Shown: positions 58,201-64,000 of the stretch, piece by piece
Layout: every line of letters starts with the position of its first letter
Numbering within the stretch: the stretch's first letter is position 1
Origin: Halichondria panicea
Taxonomy: Eukaryota > Porifera > Demospongiae > Suberitida > Halichondriidae
DNA: 64,000 nt
Assembly (NCBI RefSeq): GCF_963675165.1
Contig: NC_087381.1
Location: 4,961,378-5,025,377, forward strand
Direction: 5' to 3'
Position numbers and translations under genes: made by a program
The notes under the pieces: model-generated
Databases searched by the model: none
The model's input: the letters and a program-made list of their open reading frames with translations, nothing else
What the model was told of the DNA's origin: nothing

Positions 58201-59472
58201 TCTACCTAAGTATATGTACGCATGCATGCTTCGTGTATTCTATTTTTTTCCCTTTAAGTCACTATGACCGTCTCTTGATTTTATAGGTTCATTTACCAGT
58301 TGATGTTGCCTCTAGTGGCATAAGCCCAACCACATACGTCACCTCTCACTTTGTGGACTATATTCTGCAGGTACGTTAACCATTAACTAAAGTATCCTAT
58401 AAGAATTATACTCTTGCAACCAATAATATTATTCCTTCTCCAGTCTGAAGTTCCGTTGGTGTCCTCAGCTATCAGAATGTGTGGCTATGCAGTGTCTCAG
58501 GTTAGCATGTGTATACTGCACCACTTTGTCTTTTATAGAGATCGAGGCTGTATTTTGGTGGGAGGTTAAATTAATACCGTACGTAAAGAGAGTAATAAAT
58601 ATTTAATTGGTGCAAATGTTTGTATGAACTGCTTTAGAATTCTAAATAATTATTTGTACATTATGGGAGTATGCATGCATGTACGTGCATGTGTGTACCA
58701 ATGATCATGCAGTTTTCGTTTCAACTGCTTAGATTTGTCAGCACTGGTTGAGGCAGTGCTTCTGGAACTTTTTTGACTGGCCTGAGATTTCGCGATACTT
58801 GACTGTCTGTATTCTCTATGGAGTCGATTACCAGGTGAGCAGTTTTAACCCACTGTGTGTGAGTAAGAGTAAAGAGTATGTACAGTAATAGCCACTCAAT
58901 TTTGATGGGCATTTCAATTTTATAGGAAGATTATTTTCTCTATCCTCTTTATTAAGTTTGGTGGCTTCATTGTAGTCCACTTTGCACACATCTCTATACA
59001 CAGGTCTACTACTGTGTGTCCGTGTTGAAGTATTTAGAGTTCAAAATCTTACAACATACTCAAGAGCAAGATCTTATCGTGTTTCTAAAGGTATAATTTG
59101 TGGTGTGCTTAACATGTACGTACCATGCACAATTTGTGGTTTGTTACGGCTCATTACACAATCATGCTTACATGTACTTTTAAGAATACTTCCAGTTATG
59201 GTACAAAGTTGTGCAGTTTCATCCCTACTCCAACCAGTTCTTACGTGTGTTTCCACACATTTGATTAATTAATTAATATTGAACAAAATAACATGCATGT
59301 ACGTATTGTAAACGTGGGCTGTTCTGATTCACACAAGGTTAATTGTGAAATGCCCCCTATACAGGAAGAGAGCCTCGATGGCTACCGCTGTGCTGACTGG
59401 ATGGAGTTCATGGGCGACCTAGAAAAGAAGTTCAGAGACACTGTTTTGAAAGAAATGCGAAAACTGTTGTGA
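28928..59472 (+). CDS. TBC1D32: TBC1D32 (Broad-minded) orthologue
   Basis: Thirty-one exons with GT-AG borders: 28928-29094, 29324-29458, 40401-40458, 40979-41191, 41471-41596, 41796-41969, 42423-42611, 42880-42936, 43191-43413, 43872-44047, 51605-51661, 51855-51964, 52166-52373, 52789-52884, 53142-53222, 53551-53638, 53964-54082, 54281-54394, 54685-54773, 54944-55072, 55273-55384, 55631-55733, 56095-56205, 56478-56631, 57493-57623, 57841-57989, 58287-58370, 58444-58500, 58733-58834, 59004-59090, 59365-59472. Phases close to 1268 residues, close to the length I recall for vertebrate TBC1D32 (about 1257). The C-terminus (ICQHWLRQCFWNFFDWPEI, QHTQEQDL.VFLKEE) fits the degenerate TBC domain of that family. 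In vertebrates the protein acts at the cilium with CDK20/CCRK and supports Hedgehog signalling. Sponges lack canonical Hedgehog, so a conserved ciliary assembly role is the likelier one here. Introns 2 and 10 host other genes. Confidence 0.85.
29810..30370 (+). mobile_element. CCTCGGTG repeat family, copy 2
   Basis: Begins AATGCCTCGGTGCGCATGCG and ends with CACCCGCGGTGCTTTCATTA. It is followed head to tail by copy 3, the junction being at ATTATGCTTCGGTG. Lies in TBC1D32 intron 2. Non-coding. Confidence 0.85.
30371..30901 (+). mobile_element. CCTCGGTG repeat family, copy 3
   Basis: Directly adjoins copy 2 in the same orientation. Most internal blocks match copy 4 at 46098-46677 closely, for example GTAGCCAAACTTGTTTACCG. 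The tandem arrangement suggests one insertion next to or into the end of another. Confidence 0.85.
31003..31110 (+). repeat. Dispersed repeat with AGCCTGCCTTGCTAAGTCGC
   Basis: Shares about 100 bases with the reverse strand of 28733-28850 and about 40 with 28262-28300. The sequence includes GAGAGGAATTGGAGGAACAA and GAAGGAAGCGACAAAG. It may be a piece of a transposon exon coding for a charged region, but no family is recognised. Confidence 0.6.
31160..32140. other. Intronic stretch, no gene recognised
   Basis: Part of TBC1D32 intron 2. It contains C and G homopolymer blocks, a CT-rich tract near 31665-31700 and a lone MITE end (GATGAAACCCTG near 31753). No exon is supported. Confidence 0.5.
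32141..32270 (+). pseudogene. hAT transposase C-terminal dimerisation fragment
   Basis: The translation VTSCSVERSFSGLRRIKT followed by RLANWTILL matches the pattern of the hAT C-terminal dimerisation domain (C-S-x-E-R-x-F-S-x-L-x-x-I-K-T...RL). Only this short block remains, with no upstream DDE region in sight, so it is a relic in TBC1D32 intron 2. Confidence 0.65.
32693..33211 (-). CDS. Small secreted SUEL-type lectin-domain protein
   Basis: Two exons on the minus strand, 33046-33211 and 32693-32964, joined by a GT-AG intron with phase 1. The product is 145 residues. The chosen start is ATG 33211; an upstream TTG frame is not credible in a eukaryote. Residues 1-22 (MKAVIFATLIVLKLIISSAN...) are a signal peptide. 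The second exon has FAYYGLTC, LCDGRNSC, DPYVGCKK, FLVIAEC, the spacing of a SUEL (rhamnose/galactose-binding) lectin domain, although the usual N-terminal block is weak. Such lectins bind sugars and act in recognition or egg and immune functions in other animals. The gene is wholly inside TBC1D32 intron 2, on the opposite strand. Confidence 0.7.
33370..33590. repeat. Tandem repeat with GTAGTACATGTCTAGTGTC unit
   Basis: About ten imperfect copies of a unit of 18-26 bases containing TACATGTCTAG. The array lies about 150 bases upstream of the SUEL-type gene's start codon, so it occupies what should be that gene's promoter-proximal region. Confidence 0.85.
33591..34573. other. Gap between two minus-strand nested genes
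   Basis: Non-coding by inspection. It should contain the 3' flank of the sushi/Cys-repeat gene and distal upstream DNA of the SUEL-type gene. No recognisable element except a short tandem GGAATGGAATATGGAATG near 34015-34040. Confidence 0.4.
34574..38741 (-). CDS. Type II membrane protein: coiled coil, six sushi domains, Cys-repeat tail
   Basis: Eight minus-strand exons: 38372-38741, 38001-38221, 37565-37759, 37203-37409, 36589-36789, 36264-36467, 35958-36173, 34574-35784. ATG 38741 gives a cytosolic N-terminus, one TM helix at residues 45-70 and a coiled coil at about 76-112, a type II topology. Exons 2-7 each encode one sushi (CCP) domain with 1-1 phase, e.g. VATYSC...GY.LVG...RTC...GTWSG..P.C. 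The last exon encodes about 400 residues of a tandem Cys repeat, roughly NC.I.C.g..sC..a.i.CP every 22-25 residues, about 15 copies. Exon 2 is 221 bases, two more than a frame-keeping 219. A 2-base excess in ATAT near 38121 shifts the frame in the first sushi domain. If real it truncates the protein unless exon 2 is skipped. Sushi domains mediate adhesion and complement-type recognition. Confidence 0.8.
36907..37115. mobile_element. MITE with CCGTATTACTAGAAT TIRs and TA duplication
   Basis: Left CCGTATTACTAGAATGTTTTGCG and right CGCAAAATATTCTAGTAATACGG are inverted repeats with one mismatch, flanked by TA on each side (905-906 and 116-117 of the 36900/37100 blocks). 209 bases long, in an intron of the sushi gene. 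It shares CTGCTGATTTGGCT with a decayed relative near 29590. Confidence 0.85.
38742..39954. other. Upstream flank of the sushi gene, with MITE remnants
   Basis: No exon seen. A partial element starts at 39474 with TACAGTGGAACCTCA, the end of the MITE family found intact at 50730-50890. A second fragment near 39560-39650 begins ACAGTAGACTCTCGTTAATTC and includes an internal GGCCAAGGTGGCTG. The divergent promoter of the sushi gene should lie just above 38741. Confidence 0.5.
39955..40305. repeat. GC-rich tandem repeat, ~65-80-base unit
   Basis: About five copies of a unit with GATGGGGGTGGGCGGGGGTT and GAGGGAGGTTACATGCGGCG. It ends about 95 bases before TBC1D32 exon 3. The G-rich strand has runs of four or more G that could form quadruplexes. 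Confidence 0.9.
40657..40813. mobile_element. MITE with CAGGGTGTCATACA end
   Basis: Starts CAGGGTGTCATACAGGGGG and contains CTAAAATTTGCATTCAGG and TTATTTCCCCCCTCTGCTTC. The same blocks occur reversed at 44660-44859 and in degraded form at about 21858-21985, so this is a dispersed family. The right end is truncated. Confidence 0.75.
42236..42359. mobile_element. 124-base MITE with CCGTATAGCG ends
   Basis: The left end GCCGTATAGCGAGTAATTTTCG is matched in reverse complement by CGAAAATAACCCGCTATACGGT. Related single ends lie near 19235-19260 (ACCCGCTATACGGT) and 55967-55992. It sits in TBC1D32 intron 6. Confidence 0.75.
43659..43826. repeat. Exact 84-base tandem duplication
   Basis: Two essentially identical 84-base copies starting CATATAAAACTAGCTTGGGG, ending 45 bases before TBC1D32 exon 10. 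Identity of the copies points to a recent event. The intron's branch-point region may therefore be present twice. Confidence 0.95.
44660..44859. mobile_element. MITE with CAGGGTGYCATACA inverted ends
   Basis: The left end CAGGGTGCCATACATG and right end TGTATGACACCCTG are inverted repeats. The interior is the reverse complement of the copy at 40657-40813, including CCTGAATGCAAATTTTAG. No ORF. The short CAG-starting TIR is compatible with a hAT-type MITE, but an 8-base TSD could not be established. Confidence 0.75.
45039..45424. mobile_element. MITE with CCGTATATCTTCTAATTTATCGGACA TIRs
   Basis: The left end (26 bases) and its reverse complement at 45399-45424 differ at one or two positions and are flanked by TA. 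Internally the motif GTGTCCG recurs with AATTAGAA in both orientations, so the arms are themselves built from repeated pieces. About 386 bases; in TBC1D32 intron 10. Confidence 0.85.
46098..46677 (+). mobile_element. CCTCGGTG repeat family, copy 4
   Basis: Starts ATGCCTCGGTGCGCATGCGC, has a GT microsatellite at 46134-46208 and ends GCATGCGGTGCTTTCAT. It matches copies 2 and 3 through most of its length. Located in TBC1D32 intron 10, upstream of the nested astacin gene. Confidence 0.85.
47076..48600 (+). repeat. Duplicated 5' region of the astacin gene
   Basis: Two degenerate copies of the same upstream DNA. Blocks around 47107-47180 (GTCATTAGTCTAC...CAGGCA) recur at 48183-48260, and 47955-48140 (GGAAACAGTAATTA, GACGTAAGGGGG, GTGGTCACATT, GGTCGTAATTTCA) recur at 48384-48582. 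The second copy runs into the astacin reading frame. The first contains ATGGAGGGTCGTAATTTC where the gene has GTGGAGCGTCGTGATTTC. Confidence 0.7.
47332..47880. mobile_element. Inverted-repeat insertion with TGTCAGAGGAGG ends
   Basis: The left TGTCAGAGGAGGTGTGAAGC (47332-47351) is the reverse complement, with one mismatch, of the right GCTTCGCACCTCCTCTGACA (47861-47880). It interrupts a region that is otherwise duplicated at 48150-48360. Interior AT-rich, no ORF recognised. Confidence 0.75.
48563..50332 (+). CDS. Intronless astacin metalloprotease with C2-EGF-C2 tail
   Basis: Numbering from codon 48563, residues about 14-33 form a signal-peptide core, then a propeptide with IERRG near 101-105 before the catalytic domain (about 106-309). 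The zinc site is HEIGHAIGFWHEQSRPDRD (H197, E198, H201, H207) and the Met-turn SIMHYG is at 251-256, both complete, so activity is expected. A C2 domain follows at about 312-430 (DPYVRV, SPTWNERLNFG, QVWDED), an EGF domain with six Cys at 435-467, and a second C2 at about 471-587 (SDPYMEF, NPNWNQSLNFG, YDSD). Acidic calcium-binding loops look kept in both. The frame opens with GTG; no in-frame ATG precedes the signal peptide before an upstream stop at 48551. AG at 48562-48563 could be an acceptor making ATG if the 5' exon ends in A. The gene lies in TBC1D32 intron 10, same strand. Confidence 0.87.
   Translation: MERRDFRPAKLPSAKIISQISLCLGLIGIALAAPAVVPLTSKDAALPNITDWMKNGLFERDLKLSKEFILDHYNFSSIPGGEKLRDLLIEKDDRSNSSKRIERRGAVKKGAINLWTDGIVRYRISSGISQSTAALIRRAMDHFEDHTCLSFVTANSGDYIDFVNTDSRCYSWIGRRGGRQVINLESTGCEHFGVVVHEIGHAIGFWHEQSRPDRDQYVNILFGNIVSDEAQFMRKNDNAVDSLNSIYDYGSIMHYGRTYFKKPGCSGSGCTTISVNNQVEYNRQGRPSLGQRNALSVNDIRQTNLLYGCPVMNLEVYIRHARNLRDTDPWLNDPDPYVRVQARRASDSVVTKSTRDIGGTTSPTWNERLNFGCQIWKNFELQVWDEDNFLTFGDDEMSNKELVSVSPGNHISQRHNAHGNGYLIYDYKLIKDTNDCRPNRCQNGGTCIDECTSYRCLCPQGYSGTNCEYLSGNLVVYARYGRNLPDKDGWWNKSDPYMEFIAVDRFGNSRKLTTSVKSGNHNPNWNQSLNFGRRAWSYFRVRVYDSDNNADDAMSSSETFWLPSPNYSRSYVSHNCYSGNAVFDYSYTK
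50650..51480 (+). pseudogene. Decayed second copy of the astacin gene
   Basis: Fragments match the gene at 48563-50332 in scrambled condition. CCATTACAACTTCAGCAGTAT at about 50658 matches the propeptide. GAGAAGCTTTGGGACATG to GATTAATCTATGGATTAACG (51152-51260) matches propeptide and domain start. TATGTGAGAGTTCAAGCAAC (51271) matches the first C2 domain. GGTTTTTGGCATGAGTAGAG (51411) matches the zinc site but with a stop. A MITE at 50730-50890 and other DNA interrupt it. It cannot encode a protease. Confidence 0.8.
50730..50890. mobile_element. MITE with TACAGTGGAACC ends
   Basis: The left TACAGTGGAACCCTCTATAAC and right GTTAACAGAGGTTCCACTGTA are inverted repeats with TA at both outer ends. 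Pogo/Tigger-type elements have similar CAGT(G/T)GAACCTC ends. Relatives: a truncated one at 39474 and related internal sequence at about 43482-43600. It is inserted in the astacin pseudogene. Confidence 0.8.
56665..56874. mobile_element. Pogo/Tigger-type MITE, degenerate
   Basis: The right end GGCCGGATAATCGAGGTTCTACTGTA matches the known pattern of pogo-group TIRs, reversed; the left end near 56678 has TCCGGATAATCGAATA. Interior has two GCGCATGCGC-type palindromes around 56755-56815. Lies in TBC1D32 intron 24. Confidence 0.65.
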
Positions 59473-59987
59473 TCTCCCGATGGTAGTGCTATTTGAGCAG
59501 TAATAATAATACTAATTCAATCTCTTGACTGTTTATAACACAGTAGGCGTTATTGGCCCAGCAGGTTTTCCCAATAAGTTTCACTATAAGTTATGTAAAC
59601 ACAGTCACTGTGTGATAGACGCCATGCAGTAATAATTAAGTCACTTGGTAATAATTATCATAATCGCATGTTGTCCTATTATTGACTGTGATTCGAGCCC
59701 TACTATTAATTATACTAATCACTGAAAATTGTACTTTAAGATGAGAAAAGACGGTTAGGTAAGTGATAACAGATTTAAATAAGTTAGTCCCTCTATTTAA
59801 AATACTGATGTTCAATGCAAAATATATATTAATTATTTAGGACATGTATAGCCGAGGCTTAATCTCAGTGTTGTATGTATGCAATTGAAATTGTTGCTGT
59901 ACAATAATTTGTAATTACACTAGCTGTCAACGTGTCCAATTTTATGAGATCCTTTTACTTACCATTATAATAGAATTAACGAAAGTG
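59473..59987. other. Intergenic gap after TBC1D32
   Basis: About 515 AT-rich bases between the TBC1D32 stop and the ATG at 59988, both genes on the plus strand. It must hold the TBC1D32 3' end and the next promoter. No canonical AATAAA or TATA box could be assigned with confidence. Confidence 0.4.
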
Positions 59988-62900
59988 ATGGGAATACTAG
60001 GCAAAGTTCTGTTTGTGGGTAGTCTGTTTCTCTTCGTCTGTCTCTACTCAACAGAAGGGGCCGTGTACACCATTTCTCCAAACGGTTGCAACAATTGTAT
60101 CAGCTTCACATACTTCCTGGAGAACACAAGTATCCTTTCAAATTCTACCATCTACTTTTACCCTGGTGTATATAGAGTGCATGAAGGTAAAGCGTACAGC
60201 ATTGTAAATGCAGGTTTACAAAATGTTACAATCAAGACACTCGAACAATTAAATGATGGCCAAGATGATGGGATTGCTACTAAAGCTCAAATGTATTGTA
60301 CTAACCAGTTTAAATTAGCGTGGCTGTTCATTGATTGTAAAGACATTCATGTTGAAAACCTAGAGATGATAAACTGCGGTGTTCCACTAGATTCCTTTGT
60401 TAGTTTCATTGGTGGCTCCTTTTTAGCGACTATCGAGTCACTGGTTTCCACAGATACACTAGTAACTTTGGTACTTGCACGAGGTTCGAATTTTACGCTA
60501 TCAAATGTACGTTTGAGTGATACACAAGGCCTCATTCTTTTTGTTTTTGATGTCGGAATTAGTTTCCAAGTTAGTCGTAGCACACTTAATGGTGCAGTTT
60601 CAATTTACACTAGGCAGCAAGAGCTTGAGCTTGAAATGCATGAATCAGAATTTTTACCGCGATTATCCACTGGCTCAGAGGGAGATTTATACCTGGAGGG
60701 CGTAACCATCAATACACAGGCCGATATGAGCCTCACAATACGAAATTCCACTTTTCAAGGTTACGATGAAATTTATTGTAATTCACTTTCAATAATGTAT
60801 GGTATTTGCAGCTCATTGACTCTGAGAGTGATCAGTGTGTTGTTTAAATATGGCGGTGTGTCCGTTATTGAACCCATAGGAGACTCACAGTGGAGCTGTG
60901 TACGGCCAAAACAGATACTAATTCACAATTGTTCATTCATAAACATTTATTCCAGGACCGGTGTAGAGGTTAGTGGTATTGCTAGACGACAGATGGTTAA
61001 ATATGAGTATACAAATGTGGTTGATCTGGCCCTATCAAATTCAAAATTTATTGGTTGCAAGCAAGGCTTCAAGCTTAGGGAATTATCAGCAGAGTTAAGT
61101 GGAAACTTATTTGAAAACAACAGTGCTGCTCTAAATGTGAATAACTGTACGATCATATTTTATGATGCGAATAAATTCATACAAAATCGAGAACGGAGAT
61201 ATTCATTTGGTACAATTTTGTTTACTGAGTTATGTAGAGTTTATATTAAAGGTTATCTACTGATCACAAATAACTTGGGAAATAAATATTCTGCAGTTAT
61301 TGTCAAAAGATCTAGTTTGTTTATTAGCGGTAAAGTAAACTTCATAAATAATGTCGGATTTTACGGTGGTGCATTATCGTTGTACTCTGGATCCACCATA
61401 ACACTGTCTCCTCAGTCACGAGTGGTATTTATTGACAACCATGCTTTCAAAAGCGGTGGTGCGATTTATGTGGAAACTGAAAGCTATGTTGGTGACAATT
61501 TGGATATCACTTGCTTTTACGATTGCATGAGCCGCTCTTGTCCAAATCCAGTAATTTTTTTCTGTAACAATACTTCTATTCAAGGTGGAGATTCTGTCTA
61601 TGGTGGCTCTGTGGATGATTGTTCAAAGAGAAGTAAGGACCGAATTTCGATGTTTGATAGAATGGTAAACTTCTGTGATGAAGACGAAAGTACATCTCTT
61701 GTTTCATCAAAACCCATCCGATTATGTTTTTGCAACGATTCAGGATTAATCTGTGATGTCTTGTTGGTAAATGTAACGATCATACCTGGACAAACATTTG
61801 AGCTAACTGTCATGGCTGTGGGTCAACAATATGGTACAATTTCAGCGACAATACAAGCTAAACTGGAACTGAAAGAGGAGTTGCTGGCACACATTGAACA
61901 CTCTCAAAGGAGGCAGCTAGTATTTAGGACTTGCTCGGTTGTTAGGTACACAATTTATGGAATTTACGGCACACATGTACTTTATGTTTCCATCAGGGAG
62001 TTGTCAGATGTTGATATTTGGGATAATTTAGAATATGGTCGTTTTGGTACTTCCCAGGAGAAATTAGGGGAATATTCACCGGAGGTGCCACTTACAATTC
62101 AAATACATTTACAGCCTTGTCCTCTTGGTTTTAATTTTGAGCAAGAGTCATTAAGTTGTGTGTGCCTACCCTTTCTTGTTGAAGCCTCCATACATTGCAA
62201 CATCAACAGACAAACAGTCATTAAACCCACAGATCTTTGGATTAACGTTACCAACACTACTGCAATCATTCACCGACACTGTCCAATCGGATATTGTAAA
62301 ACAGCCGGCATAGAATTTTTGCTCAACGACCCCAGCACACAGTGTTTGCTCAACCGTGATGGAACACTTTGTGGGAAGTGTGAGGGAAATATGAGTCAAG
62401 TTCTGGGGAGCTTCAGTTGTAGAACGTGCTCTGATTTCTGGCTGCTGTTAATCGTACCTGTTGTAGTTTTGTGCGGTATTTTACTCGTCATTTTTCTCAT
62501 GGTTTCTAATCTTACGGTTGCCACGGGAACAATCAATGGATTGATCTTCTACGCAAATATTGTTCAGGCGAACAAAGCGATTTATTTCAGCTCCCAGACA
62601 AAGATTTCTACACAGATATGTAGCGTTTTTATCTCCTGGCTCAATCTGGATCTCGGATTCGAAGTGTGCTTGTACAACGGTCTAGACGCTTTTGTTAAGA
62701 CAATTCTTCAACTAGTTTTCCCACTCTACATATGTGCTCTGGTGATAGTCATTATCTTATCAAGTCACTACTCTATTAGAGCCGCTAGACTCAGCGGAAA
62801 CAATTCAGTTCAAGTCTTGGCAACTCTATTTCTCCTCTCATACTCAAAATCTATACGGCTTGTTATCACTGCACTATCTGTGACACGTCTTACTATTCAT

Positions 62901-63644
62901 GACTACGTTAATGGCTTCAACACCACCAAGTTTGTGTGGCTGTACGATGGAAATGTGAACTATTTGCAAGGCAAACATGTTATCATTTTTTTGATTGGTG
63001 TTTTCATACTGATTGTAGTGTCACTCCCATTCACAACGTTACTGTTCTTTGTGCAATGCCTACAAAAGATATCCCATCTCAAATACTGTACGTGGGTTTG
63101 GAAAATGCAGCCACTTTTCGATGCTTACACCGGGCCTTATAAGAGCAAGTTCAGATACTGGACTGGACTTTTACTCCTAATTCGTGTGGTTTTGTACACT
63201 GTATACACAATGAATATTGATGGGGATCCATCCATTAACCTACTCGCTACTGTTATCGCAATTCAGTTACTTTTAGTACACTTAATAACTGTCGGTAAAG
63301 TTTATAAATCAAAGCTGTTGGGAATTCTGGAGCTATCTTTCCTGCTGAATGTGATCGTTCTTTCTGTTAGTAGCTTGTTTGCTGTACACATCAACAAAGA
63401 CCAAGAAATTGTAACTAATATTTCAGTGTTTCTGGCCATTGTTACATTTGGAGGGATTATGGTTGGGCATGCAGTTGTGTCACTGAAGTCTTCCAAAAAA
63501 TTGACTAACACTTTCAATAATAAGAGAACGAGGAAAGATGTGATTGAAAATGTGTCGGATATGCAACAGAATCGAGAATTGAGACCCATAATACTGCAGG
63601 TTGTGTCCCTTGACGATCTTCAAGATCCTCTTTTAGAGAATTAG
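59988..63644 (+). CDS. Large receptor-like protein: beta-helix-type ectodomain and ~9 TM segments
   Basis: An intronless frame of 1218 residues. ATG 59988 is used; an adjacent GTG is not credible. Residues 1-25 are a signal peptide. Up to about residue 790 the ectodomain is Asn/Ser-rich with recurring short strands (NVRLSDTQG, NSTFQG, NCSFINI, NSKFIGC, NLFENNSAAL, VNFINNVGFYGGAL, RVVFIDNHAFKSGGAI). This is the pattern of a right-handed parallel beta-helix of the polymorphic-outer-membrane-protein/pectate-lyase type. Then comes a Cys-rich block near 760-813 (LCGKCEGN, GSFSCRTC), then hydrophobic helices at about 815-840, 850-870, 920-945, 955-975, 993-1018, 1056-1075, 1082-1102, 1109-1133 and 1142-1163, and a basic tail of about 55 residues. 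The function is unknown. Similar uncharacterised proteins appear, to my recollection, in sponge gene sets. The TM count fits neither a plain GPCR nor a single-pass receptor. Confidence 0.8.
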   Translation: MGILGKVLFVGSLFLFVCLYSTEGAVYTISPNGCNNCISFTYFLENTSILSNSTIYFYPGVYRVHEGKAYSIVNAGLQNVTIKTLEQLNDGQDDGIATKAQMYCTNQFKLAWLFIDCKDIHVENLEMINCGVPLDSFVSFIGGSFLATIESLVSTDTLVTLVLARGSNFTLSNVRLSDTQGLILFVFDVGISFQVSRSTLNGAVSIYTRQQELELEMHESEFLPRLSTGSEGDLYLEGVTINTQADMSLTIRNSTFQGYDEIYCNSLSIMYGICSSLTLRVISVLFKYGGVSVIEPIGDSQWSCVRPKQILIHNCSFINIYSRTGVEVSGIARRQMVKYEYTNVVDLALSNSKFIGCKQGFKLRELSAELSGNLFENNSAALNVNNCTIIFYDANKFIQNRERRYSFGTILFTELCRVYIKGYLLITNNLGNKYSAVIVKRSSLFISGKVNFINNVGFYGGALSLYSGSTITLSPQSRVVFIDNHAFKSGGAIYVETESYVGDNLDITCFYDCMSRSCPNPVIFFCNNTSIQGGDSVYGGSVDDCSKRSKDRISMFDRMVNFCDEDESTSLVSSKPIRLCFCNDSGLICDVLLVNVTIIPGQTFELTVMAVGQQYGTISATIQAKLELKEELLAHIEHSQRRQLVFRTCSVVRYTIYGIYGTHVLYVSIRELSDVDIWDNLEYGRFGTSQEKLGEYSPEVPLTIQIHLQPCPLGFNFEQESLSCVCLPFLVEASIHCNINRQTVIKPTDLWINVTNTTAIIHRHCPIGYCKTAGIEFLLNDPSTQCLLNRDGTLCGKCEGNMSQVLGSFSCRTCSDFWLLLIVPVVVLCGILLVIFLMVSNLTVATGTINGLIFYANIVQANKAIYFSSQTKISTQICSVFISWLNLDLGFEVCLYNGLDAFVKTILQLVFPLYICALVIVIILSSHYSIRAARLSGNNSVQVLATLFLLSYSKSIRLVITALSVTRLTIHDYVNGFNTTKFVWLYDGNVNYLQGKHVIIFLIGVFILIVVSLPFTTLLFFVQCLQKISHLKYCTWVWKMQPLFDAYTGPYKSKFRYWTGLLLLIRVVLYTVYTMNIDGDPSINLLATVIAIQLLLVHLITVGKVYKSKLLGILELSFLLNVIVLSVSSLFAVHINKDQEIVTNISVFLAIVTFGGIMVGHAVVSLKSSKKLTNTFNNKRTRKDVIENVSDMQQNRELRPIILQVVSLDDLQDPLLEN

Positions 63645-63830
63645 CATGCACTGGAACTATAATATATAATATCGGCTCTAGCACATAATAGAGTGCATGC
63701 ATGCAGTGACTCTTTGCAGTGTGTCTATATATTGACTTTTCTTCAGGAGTACCTAAATAATCCTTGTTTCATCACACTCTCTAGATTAACGCACAATTAA
63801 TGTTCATAACCTATGTTGCGTTCCAACAAG

Positions 63831-63930
63831 GCTGATGGAATAAGGTGTGGCCAATTTTGATTGGTTCCACATATCCTCCATTTTCTATCAGATGTGGCAT
63901 AAGCCCAACCACATGCATAATTATGTCACT
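63831..63930 (+). pseudogene. Relic of TBC1D32 exons 26-27
   Basis: GCTGATGGAATAAGGTGTGG and ATTGGTTCCACATATCCTCC match the start of TBC1D32 exon 26 (57841 on). ATGTGGCATAAGCCCAACCACAT, directly after TTTTCTATCAG, matches the middle of exon 27 (58308-58332). The intron and the rest of exon 26 are missing, and the frame is broken. It is a partial duplicate, either by local DNA duplication with deletion or by retrotransposition. Confidence 0.7.
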
Positions 63931-64000
63931 CTTATTTTTCCAACATTCATGTTCGAAGCCTTAATTGTCAGGCAACCGTCTGCAAATGCATAGTGCATGA

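Overview
The window looks like a piece of an early-branching animal nuclear genome, most likely a demosponge. It has split genes with canonical GT-AG introns, many of them short. It carries animal-specific families: a semaphorin, a TBC1D32/Broad-minded orthologue, an astacin, sushi domains and a SUEL lectin. It is also dense in small inverted-repeat transposons, microsatellites and the palindrome TACATGTA. No prokaryotic, organellar, rRNA, tRNA or CRISPR features were seen. The host assignment is an inference from gene families and style, not from a search.

Layout. Positions 310-3790 (minus) hold a multi-exon, transposase-like gene of a repeat-derived family. Positions 5050-11445 form a nest of inverted-repeat elements whose ends share CCGGTGT; the last one holds a decayed Ulp1/C48-protease gene. 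Positions 12087-27464 (plus) are a 22-exon transmembrane semaphorin gene (signal peptide, Sema, PSI, Calx-beta, one TM helix, short tail). Exon phases close exactly to 997 residues. Positions 28928-59472 (plus) are a 31-exon gene of about 1268 residues that I identify as TBC1D32 (Broad-minded), a ciliary protein.

Two large TBC1D32 introns host other genes. Intron 2 (29459-40400) contains two minus-strand genes: a 145-residue secreted SUEL-lectin-like protein, and a type II membrane protein with a coiled-coil stalk, six sushi domains and a long cysteine-repeat tail. One sushi exon of the latter carries a 2-nt frameshift. Intron 10 (44048-51604) contains an intronless astacin metalloprotease with a C2-EGF-C2 tail and, downstream, a decayed second copy. 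At 59988-63644 lies an intronless gene for a large receptor-like protein with a beta-helix-type ectodomain and about nine TM segments. A small relic of TBC1D32 exons 26-27 sits near the right edge.

No operon-like logic links these genes. What they share is a bias to extracellular and surface proteins (semaphorin, lectin, sushi protein, astacin, multi-TM receptor), several of them nested in the introns of one ciliary housekeeping-type gene. The strongest novelties are the Calx-beta semaphorin, the secreted astacin with perforin-like C2 domains, the sushi plus Cys-repeat surface protein, and the CCGGTGT-ended nested elements.
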